DNA from: a virus
Length of the DNA: 48,612 nt
Reading direction: 5' to 3' (one strand)
IMG/VR virus record: IMGVR_UViG_3300013132_000076
Span: 1 to 48,612 of that record
In this document: piece by piece, positions 13,129 to 19,434 of the stretch
Layout: each line of letters starts with the position of its first letter
How positions within the stretch are numbered: position 1 is the first letter of the stretch
Notes under the pieces: generated by a model
The model's database searches: none
Seen by the model: the letters and a program-made list of their open reading frames with translations, nothing else
What the model was told of the DNA's origin: nothing
Program-made: the position numbers and the translations under genes

Positions 13129-14402
13129 TCCTCGCTACCCTCCTGCTCCTCTGCCAGACGCCCAACGTCCTCGTCATCCTCGGCGACGACCTGGGGTGGC
13201 CCGAGCGCCACCTGATGCCTGCGCTCGACGAGATTGCGACGCGCGGCGTCACGTTCACGCGCGCCTACACGTTCCCTGTGTGCTCGCCAACGAGGTACGC
13301 GGCGCTGACCGGGCGCTACCCGCGACGCGCCGGCATCGGCGACGTGGTGAACGCGCACAACAGCGCGAGCGGTGCGAGTCCAGCGCCCGACCGGCTGGCC
13401 GTCATGCTTCCCGAGGCGCTCAAGCCGACGCACGAGACGCTGCTCGTCGGCAAGTGGCACTTGGGCCGGGCTTCGGTCGGAGCCAGGACGGACCTCCTTG
13501 CTCTCACCGAGTCCGGCCCGTTCGTCTCTGGCTTCGACTCTTGGCTCGCCGGCAACCCGAACAGCATCTCGCAGGGGCCGGGCTCGAGCGGGTACTACAA
13601 CTGGTATCGGGTGGACGACGCGCAGATCACGCAGGGCGCTACCGTCTACGCGACGCACGCGCAGCGCGACGCCTTCATCGGCTGGTGGGGCTCGACGCCG
13701 GGGCCGAAGCTCGGCTGGCTGGCGTTCAACTCGGCGCATCAGCCGTTCGACCCGCCGCCCGGGCGCGCGCCGACGGGCACCGTGCGCGGCGACTACGAGC
13801 AGCTCGTGGCCGACCTCGACGACTCGTTGCAGGCCGTGCTCGCCGCCGTGGACCTCTCGACCACATGGGTCGTCTACGTCGGAGACAACGGCACGCCCGA
13901 CGACGCGCGGCCCGCGGGCACGCCATCGGGCTACTGGAAGGGCACATGCTACGAGGGCGGCGTGCGCGTCCCGCTCATCGTCAGCGGCCCGGGCGTCACG
14001 AGCGGGATCTGCTCCGACCGGCTGGTGTCCGTGCTCGACATCGCGCCGACGCTGCTCGAAGTGCTCGAGGTCGATTCGCGCGGCTTCGAGGACGGGCGCT
14101 CGTTTGCCGACGAGCTCGGCGCGTGGGCAGGCCAGCCCGAGCGCGCGTTCGTGTTCACCGAGCGGTACGACACGCCGGCGGCCAACCCGAGCATCGGGTA
14201 CGACGACCAGGCGGTCATCGAGGCGTGCTGGAAGCTGCGGCGCGTGGACCGTGACGGCCCGGGCGCTGCGCCCAGCGTGGACAGCGCCTACTACCTGCCC
14301 AGCGACCCCTACGAGCAGAATCCCATCGACCCGGCCTTGCTTCCGCCGGGGCTGCGCGCAAGGCTGTACGCCGAACTGACATCTGTCCCTTCGAGATTCT
14401 GA
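13125..14402 (+). CDS. Sulfatase (formylglycine-dependent alkaline-phosphatase superfamily)
   Basis: 425 residues from ATG at 13125. It hydrolyses sulfate esters in this family; the substrate here is unknown. Motifs appear in order. NVLVILGDDLG carries metal ligands Asp21 and Asp22. CSPTR (53-57) has the Cys that maturation converts to formylglycine, followed by LTGRYPRRAG. GKWHLG has Lys110 and His112, SAHQPF has His205, and VGDNG has Asp254 and Asn255. Lys272 is followed by CYEGGVRVP. All expected active-site residues are present, so it looks functional. The leader MILATLLLLCQT is short and signal-like, implying export. No formylglycine-generating enzyme is encoded nearby, so host maturation would be needed. 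It is expressed from the early rightward operon. Confidence 0.93.
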   Translation: MILATLLLLCQTPNVLVILGDDLGWPERHLMPALDEIATRGVTFTRAYTFPVCSPTRYAALTGRYPRRAGIGDVVNAHNSASGASPAPDRLAVMLPEALKPTHETLLVGKWHLGRASVGARTDLLALTESGPFVSGFDSWLAGNPNSISQGPGSSGYYNWYRVDDAQITQGATVYATHAQRDAFIGWWGSTPGPKLGWLAFNSAHQPFDPPPGRAPTGTVRGDYEQLVADLDDSLQAVLAAVDLSTTWVVYVGDNGTPDDARPAGTPSGYWKGTCYEGGVRVPLIVSGPGVTSGICSDRLVSVLDIAPTLLEVLEVDSRGFEDGRSFADELGAWAGQPERAFVFTERYDTPAANPSIGYDDQAVIEACWKLRRVDRDGPGAAPSVDSAYYLPSDPYEQNPIDPALLPPGLRARLYAELTSVPSRF

Positions 14403-14404
14403 CA

Positions 14405-14761
14405 ATGAAACGCATCCTCCTCAACTCCGCCTACGTTGCCTCGTGCGTCCTGCTGTGCGTGTGCGTGCTGTCGGCGTGCATCGCCAACCCCCGCAAGGCC
14501 GCGGCGCACCGCGAACTCGTGGAGGAGATCACCGCTCAGCTTCTCGATGCGGGCGTGGTGCCCACGCGCGAGCAGCTCGAGCGGCTGGACGCGCGCATCG
14601 CCACGGTCGAGAGCGAACCCGACAACGTGCTCCCGCAGTGGGCGGAGCTGCCTACCGCCGTTGCAGCCGCGATGCTGGGTGTGAAGACGCTCCCCTCGCA
14701 CTGGTTCCGGGGTCCGTTCGACCGGACCGCGTGCCTTCCGGTGCCTGGTCAGGCGACTTGA
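14405..14761 (+). CDS. Putative lipoprotein
   Basis: 118 residues from ATG at 14405, two bases after the sulfatase stop. A classic lipoprotein signal is visible: basic MKR, a hydrophobic core, and lipobox LSAC with Cys25, so the mature protein would be lipid-anchored. Next come a helix (HRELVEEITAQLLDAGVVPT), an acidic stretch, and a mildly hydrophobic segment (PTAVAAAMLGVKTLPSHW). Its position after the sulfatase suggests a joint envelope role. An outer spanin is an alternative, but no inner spanin or endolysin is adjacent. Confidence 0.65.
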   Translation: MKRILLNSAYVASCVLLCVCVLSACIANPRKAAAHRELVEEITAQLLDAGVVPTREQLERLDARIATVESEPDNVLPQWAELPTAVAAAMLGVKTLPSHWFRGPFDRTACLPVPGQAT

Positions 14762-14820
14762 GCAGGGGCGGTGCGCTGATCCACAGCAGCGTGCCGACTC
14801 ACGGCCCCCCCGACTTGCCT

Positions 14821-14985
14821 CGGCGCGTGGACCGTGACGGCCCGGGCGCTGCGCCCAGCGTGGACAGCGCCTACTACCTGCCCAACGACCCCCACGAGCA
14901 GAATCCCATCGACCCGGCCTTGCTTCCGCCGGGGCTGCGCGCAAGGCTGTACGCCGAACTGACCTCTGTCCCCTCGAGACTCTGA
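14821..14985 (+). pseudogene. Sulfatase C-terminal fragment (duplicate)
   Basis: Encodes a near-copy of the last 54 sulfatase residues, from RRVDRDGPGAAPSVDSAYYL to SVPSRL and stop. No start codon with a ribosome-binding site precedes it, and no catalytic motif is included. It is a remnant of the duplication. The 59 bases before it (14762-14820) match neither the sulfatase nor any gene I recognise. Confidence 0.8.
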
Positions 14986-14987
14986 CC

Positions 14988-15101
14988 ATGAAGCGCATCC
15001 TTGCCATTGTCGCGTACGTCGTGTCGTGCGTTCTGCTGTGCGGGCTGATCGTCGCGTGCAAGACCTCGCCCGAGGCCATCGCCGCGCCACCCAAGTCGTG
15101 A
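14988..15101 (+). CDS. Second small lipoprotein, paralogue of the first
   Basis: 37 residues from ATG at 14988. It opens MKRILAIVAYVVSCVLLCGL and ends its signal with lipobox IVAC (Cys24), leaving only a 13-residue mature tail (KTSPEAIAAPPKS plus the Cys). The opening matches MKRILLNSAYVASCVLLCVC of the 118-residue lipoprotein, so it arose by the duplication and lost the rest. The tiny proline-containing tail resembles short outer-spanin-like lipoproteins, but that is only a size argument. Confidence 0.6.
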   Translation: MKRILAIVAYVVSCVLLCGLIVACKTSPEAIAAPPKS

Positions 15102-15454
15102 TCCCGCTCGACTTCAACAAGCACACCTCCCCGCTCGGCCGCCGAGTGTGGGAGTTGGTGTTTTATGAGCTCGACAAGGCCGAGAAGTTCCTGCCCACCG
15201 AGTTTGCCAGCGCCGAACAGGCGTGGGCCCTCTTGCGCTTCAAGGTATCGGAACGCGCCGCAGTCCTTGCCTCGAGGGCCGAGACGGAGCTATACACCGA
15301 CGAAGAACGCCTTGCGTGTCGCAAGCGCCAACGACAACGGAGCAAGCATGAAGAAGCCCAAGGTTCAGGGAAAGAGCCCGCAGGTCCCGTCTCCGAAGAC
15401 CCCCCAGCCGGTCGGGCATCAGCTCGGCCTGGTCAAGCGCGCGCACTACGATGA
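15098..15454 (+). CDS. Hypothetical helical protein
   Basis: 118 residues from a GTG at 15098 that overlaps the upstream stop (GTGA). The first 75 residues look folded and helical (MIPLDFNKHTSPLGRRVWEL, FYELDKAEKFLPTEFASAEQ, AWALLRFKVSERAAVLASRA). The tail is basic and low-complexity, and its last 107 bases overlap the next gene in another frame. No family recognised. The longer frame from 15026 begins with Arg-rich sequence read through the lipoprotein gene and is not preferred. Confidence 0.55.
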   Translation: MIPLDFNKHTSPLGRRVWELVFYELDKAEKFLPTEFASAEQAWALLRFKVSERAAVLASRAETELYTDEERLACRKRQRQRSKHEEAQGSGKEPAGPVSEDPPAGRASARPGQARALR

Positions 15455-15551
15455 GCGCCCCTCGCGCTCGCCTGCGTTCGACTACGGCGTGGAGAAGCGC
15501 CACATGACGCTCGGCAAGGTCGCCGGCTTCAAGGGTTCGGTCTTGAACTGA
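15348..15551 (+). CDS. Small basic hypothetical protein
   Basis: 67 residues from ATG at 15348 with GGAG 7 bases upstream. It starts with a Lys/Pro/Gln-rich stretch (MKKPKVQGKSPQVPSPKTPQ) and continues HQLGLVKRAHYDERPSRSPA, then a more ordered end (DYGVEKRHMTLGKVAGFKGS). It overlaps the tail of the previous gene by 107 bases in a different frame. Possibly a nucleic-acid- or capsid-associated basic protein; function unknown. Confidence 0.55.
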   Translation: MKKPKVQGKSPQVPSPKTPQPVGHQLGLVKRAHYDERPSRSPAFDYGVEKRHMTLGKVAGFKGSVLN

Positions 15552-15554
15552 CCG

Positions 15555-15899
15555 ATGGCGATTGTTGTTCCGTTCGAGGCCCCGGACGGCTCGGTCAAGC
15601 GCGGCTGGTTCAAGGTCGTCAACACGACCTCCGGCGATGTCGTGATGAGAGCGGTCGGCAACCCGCCTGCCTACGTCAAGGCCGCCACGCGGCTCATCAT
15701 GAAGCTGGCCGAGGGAGAGACGCTCACGCAGAGCGAGAAGGATGCCGTGATGATCCTGGCGTCGCTGTGGATGATCGGATCGAACAAGGCCACACACCAG
15801 GTCCAAGGCTTCAAGGCCATCAAGGAGATCCTGGGCGAAGGCAGGGCCGAGATCACGGAAGATCAGCGCACGGCTGCGCTCCGCGACCTCGGCCTCTGA
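15555..15899 (+). CDS. Hypothetical protein, last gene of the rightward early operon
   Basis: 114 residues from ATG at 15555, 3 bases after the previous stop. A beta-rich start (MAIVVPFEAPDGSVKRGWFK) is followed by helices (YVKAATRLIMKLAEGETLTQ, EKDAVMILASLWMIGSNKAT, GFKAIKEILGEGRAEITEDQ). No catalytic pattern is evident. The stop lies only 4 bases from the stop of the converging gene at 15904, leaving no room for a terminator, so transcripts from the two strands probably overlap. Confidence 0.65.
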   Translation: MAIVVPFEAPDGSVKRGWFKVVNTTSGDVVMRAVGNPPAYVKAATRLIMKLAEGETLTQSEKDAVMILASLWMIGSNKATHQVQGFKAIKEILGEGRAEITEDQRTAALRDLGL

Positions 15900-15903
15900 T
15901 GGG

Positions 15904-16236
15904 TCACTCGAAGTACGAGACTTCCACGTCCGGCTCGGGTTCCACGTCCTCGAGCTTGAGGAGCCGCTTGAGGGCCGCGACCTCGAGCCCGAAGCTGTAG
16001 GGCGCCTTCGTATCCCGCATCAGGTCTTGCACGGCCTTGTCTTGGGTCACGCGCATGTGCCCCTCGCGGAACGCGCGCATCCGCAGGCCGTTGTCGAACT
16101 GCTCGCCGATGAGGATGCGGAGGCTCGCCCAGTCCTCGTCGGTGAACGTCTTGGTGAACTCGGCCACGTCACGCTTGCGCTCCTTGATGAGCCGCTCGCG
16201 CCGGCGCTCCATGAAGGCAACTACCGAGGCTTCCAT
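15904..16236 (-). CDS. Hypothetical helical protein of the replication operon
   Basis: 110 residues from ATG at 16236, overlapping the upstream gene by 16 bases. It is a helical, highly charged protein: FMERRRERLIKERKRDVAEF, DWASLRILIGEQFDNGLRMR, VTQDKAVQDLMRDTKAPYSF and an acidic end (EDVEPEPDVEVSYFE). No known domain is recognised. Its place as the third gene after an initiator-like and a loader-like gene suggests a replication accessory role, by context only. Confidence 0.6.
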   Translation of the reverse strand: MEASVVAFMERRRERLIKERKRDVAEFTKTFTDEDWASLRILIGEQFDNGLRMRAFREGHMRVTQDKAVQDLMRDTKAPYSFGLEVAALKRLLKLEDVEPEPDVEVSYFE

Positions 16237-16613
16237 CGCGCCTCCAGCTCTCGGGCGACGTGGGCAGGAAGCACAAACTGCTCGGGCTCGCGCCGCGGCG
16301 GCAGTTCCATCGGCGGTGCCGGGAACTCCCGCACCTGTTCCCTGCCGATGATCTTCCCGTCGACCGGGTGACGGACCATCTTCCAGGTCAGGACGCCGAA
16401 GATCGCATCGCGCATCTCGCCGGGCGTCGGAGGAAACCCGGAGGAGTGATTCTGGATGACGTGATCCGCCGCGCGCCGGATCTGGCCGGCGGAGAGGTCC
16501 GACAGCGCCTTGTCCCAGACCTTGATCCGGGCCGCATTCGGCTCGATCTGCGGCCAAACCATCACAAAGTCGGCGAACACCGACACCCAAACGGCCTTGC
16601 GTGCGTCGTCCAT
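16221..16613 (-). CDS. Putative helicase loader or replication accessory protein
   Basis: 130 residues from ATG at 16613, which shares one base with the upstream TAA (TAATG). The central part, LSAGQIRRAADHVIQNHSSG then FPPTPGEMRDAIFG, fits the pattern of small phage helicase loaders and inhibitors such as the G39P type, where helices are followed by FPPT-x-x-EIR. The tail is Pro/Arg-rich with an extended REFPAPPMELPPRREPEQ stretch. With no helicase in the window, it would have to load the host replicative helicase. Homology is inferred from the pattern, not a search. Confidence 0.5.
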   Translation of the reverse strand: MDDARKAVWVSVFADFVMVWPQIEPNAARIKVWDKALSDLSAGQIRRAADHVIQNHSSGFPPTPGEMRDAIFGVLTWKMVRHPVDGKIIGREQVREFPAPPMELPPRREPEQFVLPAHVARELEARWKPR

Positions 16614-16972
16614 TACAGGCCCTCCACGGCAGCGCGAAGCGTCAGGAGGTTGCGTTCGTCCCGTGACACCGGACGGACCTCAGCGGCAAGCTGGTTCCAC
16701 CGCGAGTAGAGCAGACACGGCGAGGCGTTCTGCGCGTACCAGACGCTCGGCGGGTTCAGTAGGAGGCGCCGCGCGCGGTCCAGGTACATCCAGCTCGATC
16801 CTGCCAGCTTGAACCCCAGCTTGACGAAGTGGAGATCCTTCGGGGTCCAGACGTAGGGCGTCCCTCGCGTCTCCTCCCACAGCCGCGTCCAGCCGTCTAC
16901 TGCCTCTTGGTGCGGCCCTGCCGGGCGCCGCCTTGCCTTGTTCCCATCCTCAGCGAAGAGGAATCTCTGCAT
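16613..16972 (-). CDS. Replication-initiation-like protein
   Basis: 119 residues from ATG at 16972 with GGAG 8 bases upstream. The segment EAVDGWTRLWEETRGTPYVW, then TPKDLHFVKLGFKLAG, SSWMYLDRARRLLLNP and LLYSRWNQLAAE, matches a helical module common at the ends of phage replisome-organiser proteins (W...Y-x-W...D...K-L...LL..WN.L). Such proteins bind the origin and recruit loader and helicase. Here the module stands alone without a winged-helix part, so it may be a minimal version. It is the first gene of a leftward three-gene operon. Confidence 0.5.
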   Translation of the reverse strand: MQRFLFAEDGNKARRRPAGPHQEAVDGWTRLWEETRGTPYVWTPKDLHFVKLGFKLAGSSWMYLDRARRLLLNPPSVWYAQNASPCLLYSRWNQLAAEVRPVSRDERNLLTLRAAVEGL

Positions 16973-17001
16973 CTTGCACTCCAGAAGGCACCGGAGAGCC
17001 C

Positions 17002-17030
17002 TTGGCAACATGCCTCGGGATTCCTACTCT
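17002..17030 (+). promoter_or_regulatory. Possible late promoter
   Basis: TTGGCA (17002-17007), a 17-base spacer and TACTCT (17025-17030), facing the terminase and virion genes. The -35 box matches the consensus in five of six bases; the -10 box is weak. Confidence 0.3.
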
Positions 17031-17083
17031 CTTCGGTGCGTACCATCATGCGCGCCAGTTTGCCTCGCTTGGGCAAGGTGGTC

Positions 17084-17120
17084 AAGGGCTCGGCTGGTCT
17101 GCACTCCCAGCCGAGCCCTT
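17084..17120 (+). terminator. Perfect 14-bp inverted repeat upstream of the terminase gene
   Basis: AAGGGCTCGGCTGG (17084-17097) and its exact complement CCAGCCGAGCCCTT (17107-17120), loop of 9 bases, followed on plus by CTTCTTCCGG. It ends 33 bases before the terminase ATG in the divergent gap. It could stop rightward transcripts running antisense through the replication operon. It could also be an operator or a packaging site; the sequence does not decide. Confidence 0.55.
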
Positions 17121-17153
17121 CTTCTTCCGGCGCGCGAGCACTACGCTGACGGC

Positions 17154-18437
17154 ATGGCCGAGTGGAAACTGCGAAGCGAGATGCCGGATCCGGAGTTCGA
17201 TCCGGCGCAGTACGCCATCGAGCTCAAGCGCGAGGTACCCTCCGAGGCCCTCTGGGACAACCACAGGTTCGCGCGCCTCTTCTCGAAAGACGCCGGAGTC
17301 TACGGGCCGCGCAAGGGCAACCCTCGGCGGATCGGCCTGCGTCGCTTCGTGGAGCGGTTCTTCTTCGTCAAGACGAAGGACGGCGATGTGCAGCCGTTCA
17401 TCCTCAACGACAGCCAGCGCAGGCTTCTAGCTGAGATCGTGCGGATGGAGCGCGCCGGCGTTCCCGTGCGCCTCATCATCCTCAAGGCTCGCCAGCAGGG
17501 ATTCTCAACGTTCATCGCAGCGTTGGCCGCGTGGTACTGCCTGACGCGCAAGCAGGCGCGCGCGTGCCTTGTGGCGCACCGGAAGCAGACCTCGCAAGTC
17601 ATCTTCGGCAAGGTCCGGCTGATGATCCGCTCGATGGTCAAGCAGGACCGCAAGCGATGGACGTTCGAGTTGCTCTCCGACACCGGCTCGCAGATCGTGT
17701 TCGACGAGCCGATCTTCTCGCAGATCGTGGTCGACTCGGCCGAGGTCGCCGAGCCCGGGCGCGGAGACACGGTGCAATTTCTTCACGAGTCCGAGAGTCC
17801 ATCGTGGAAGGACGCTTCATCGAAGATCGCCGCGCTGCGGCAGATCCTCCCTTCGTCCCTTGACACCTACGGGTTCTGCGAGTCGACGGCGAAGGGTGAC
17901 TCCAATCAGTTCGCCCGCGAGTTCAAGGCCGCCTGGAAGAAGTCGAGGCCGGGCAAGCCCATCGTTCTCGGGTGGAGGGCGATCTTCTTCCCGTGGTACT
18001 TCGATCAGGGGTATCGCTGGAGCTCCATCCACCGCAAGGCGCTGCCGCCCGAGCTCGAGCAGGACATCCGCGAGACGCTTGACGAGGAGGAAAAGGCGCT
18101 GCTCGAGACGACCTACCTGCGCCGCGGGCATGGCATCGTCCATGTTGACTTCGATCAGCTCGCTTGGCGGCGGTACGCCCTGGCCGAGCTGTGTCAGCGC
18201 GACCTGAACCGACTGCACGAGGAGTACCCGGCCACGCCAGAGGAGGCGTTCATCGCCTCTGGCGCCCGGTTCTTCGATCCCCTGCTCATCAAGCGGATGC
18301 GTGACGCTGTGAGCGAGCCCCTGTGGCGTGGGGAGATCACCGACCCCGAGGGCGACGCGCTTCTCGTCCGGCGCTTGCCCGGGTCCGGGCCGGACATGGA
18401 AGTCGAGGACGCCGAAGAGGTGGAGGTGGTCGATTGA
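17154..18437 (+). CDS. terL: Terminase large subunit, ATPase part (split gene)
   Basis: 427 residues from ATG at 17154. It powers DNA packaging through the portal. Walker A is KARQQGFST (about 111-119), the Walker B-like stretch VQFLHESE lies at about 207-214, and the coupling motif ESTAKG at about 243-248. The last 30 residues are an acidic linker (DMEVEDAEEVEVVD) and then TGA. No nuclease motifs follow in this frame; they are in the next gene, which starts inside the stop codon. In most tailed phages both domains form one chain, so the gene has undergone fission at the interdomain linker or is joined by recoding. No strong ribosome-binding site is seen at the start. Confidence 0.88.
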   Translation: MAEWKLRSEMPDPEFDPAQYAIELKREVPSEALWDNHRFARLFSKDAGVYGPRKGNPRRIGLRRFVERFFFVKTKDGDVQPFILNDSQRRLLAEIVRMERAGVPVRLIILKARQQGFSTFIAALAAWYCLTRKQARACLVAHRKQTSQVIFGKVRLMIRSMVKQDRKRWTFELLSDTGSQIVFDEPIFSQIVVDSAEVAEPGRGDTVQFLHESESPSWKDASSKIAALRQILPSSLDTYGFCESTAKGDSNQFAREFKAAWKKSRPGKPIVLGWRAIFFPWYFDQGYRWSSIHRKALPPELEQDIRETLDEEEKALLETTYLRRGHGIVHVDFDQLAWRRYALAELCQRDLNRLHEEYPATPEEAFIASGARFFDPLLIKRMRDAVSEPLWRGEITDPEGDALLVRRLPGSGPDMEVEDAEEVEVVD

Positions 18438-19156
18438 GGCACGGCCAGCACATCCAGAGCCCGCACGGCGGGCTGCGGATCTACTGCTACCCAGAGCCCC
18501 GCCGGAAGTACGCCATCGGGGTTGACACCTCGGCCGGCATCCGCGACGGGGACTATTCCTGCGCACAGGTCTTGGCGATGGACACCGGGGAGCAGGTTGC
18601 CGAGTGGCACGGCCTGTACCGGGCGACCATGTGGGGAACCGCCTGCGCCCGCCTAGGGTGGTTCTACAACACGGCCGTCATCGCCTTTGAGACGCACCCA
18701 TCCCCCCACGGCCTGCGGGCCTACGATGCCTGCCACCAGTACGGATACGACAACCTCTGGGTGCAGCGGAAATGGGACGACCGGGTTGGCAAGTTCATCG
18801 CCAAGAAGGGCTGGGTGCGCACCCCGCACTCAACCCTCGTGATGCTCGAGCGGGTGAGGGACGCCATCGCCAGGGGCGCCCGGGTTCACTCCGAGGGGCT
18901 CCTTGACGAGCTCGCGGCGATCACCATGAACCAGGAAAAGGGCAAGGTCGAGTCGACCGAGAACGACGACCGGGTCATGGCCTACGCCATCGCCAGCATC
19001 ATGGTCGACGACGCCTGGAGCGCCGGGGAGGCCGAGCCGGATGACAAGCCGCCGGAAGACATGGCAGAAGCCTATTGGCGTCGGCGTGAAGAAAGGCTTA
19101 GGCTCGGGGCGTCCGAGGAACCAACACCACAGGAAGTGCTCTGGGATGGAAACTAG
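18434..19156 (+). CDS. terL: Terminase large subunit, nuclease part (split gene)
   Basis: 240 residues beginning with TTG at 18434, which shares TTGA with the stop of the ATPase gene. It carries the RNase H-like nuclease of the terminase: YAIGVDTSAGIRDGDYS (Asp31, Asp40), AVIAFETHPSPHG (Glu86) and ENDDRVMAYAIASIM (Asp178/179) supply the metal-binding acids that cut concatemers. The opening HGGLRIYCYPEPRRKYAIGV is what normally continues directly from an ATPase linker. No slippery sequence is obvious at the junction, so separate, coupled translation from TTG is the simpler reading. It ends by overlapping the next ATG. Confidence 0.85.
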   Translation: MRHGQHIQSPHGGLRIYCYPEPRRKYAIGVDTSAGIRDGDYSCAQVLAMDTGEQVAEWHGLYRATMWGTACARLGWFYNTAVIAFETHPSPHGLRAYDACHQYGYDNLWVQRKWDDRVGKFIAKKGWVRTPHSTLVMLERVRDAIARGARVHSEGLLDELAAITMNQEKGKVESTENDDRVMAYAIASIMVDDAWSAGEAEPDDKPPEDMAEAYWRRREERLRLGASEEPTPQEVLWDGN

Positions 19157-19433
19157 CCTAGCCGTTGCGGCCGTCGTTGCGTGCGCGCTCCTATTCTGGG
19201 GGTGGGCCGTGCTGTGTTGGACGATCAGGGACATGCACGCGAAGACCGCCGCCGCCCTCGAACGCCAGCAGGAGATGAACACCGAGCAGGCCCGGCACAT
19301 CTGGACGCTGGCCGGCAGTCAGGATCCTGCCAAGGCCCAGGCGGTCGCCGTCCTTGAGACTGCCGGAAGGCCGCATGGGATCCACAACGACGTGCCCGCG
19401 TACCTGGACGACGCAGCCATGTCGAGGATGTGA
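19146..19433 (+). CDS. Small membrane-anchored protein between terminase and portal
   Basis: 95 residues from ATG at 19146, overlapping the nuclease gene by 11 bases. An N-terminal hydrophobic segment (about 4-27, LAVAAVVACALLFWGWAVLC) is followed by a soluble helix with Lys, Glu and Gln (TIRDMHAKTAAALERQQEMN) and a polar end. Topology is probably one membrane helix with a cytoplasmic or periplasmic helical tail. Function unknown; its place between packaging genes is unusual for a membrane protein. Confidence 0.65.
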   Translation: METSLAVAAVVACALLFWGWAVLCWTIRDMHAKTAAALERQQEMNTEQARHIWTLAGSQDPAKAQAVAVLETAGRPHGIHNDVPAYLDDAAMSRM

Positions 19434-19434
19434 G

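Larger units (their letters stand above)
14238..15060. repeat. Direct duplication of sulfatase 3' end plus lipoprotein 5' end
   Basis: 14238-14402 (sulfatase tail) recurs at 14821-14985 with about five base changes in 165. The following lipoprotein start (from 14405) recurs more loosely from 14988 to about 15060. Offset is 583 bases. This is a tandem segmental duplication with decay of the copy. Confidence 0.9.

Noticed and set aside
14821-14985. A second functional sulfatase
   Set aside because: Only the last 54 residues are copied; it lacks all catalytic motifs and a start site.
18420-18445. Programmed frameshift joining the two terminase parts
   Set aside because: No heptamer slippery site is visible at the junction. 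TTG start coupling matches the style of other junctions here. Kept only as an alternative.
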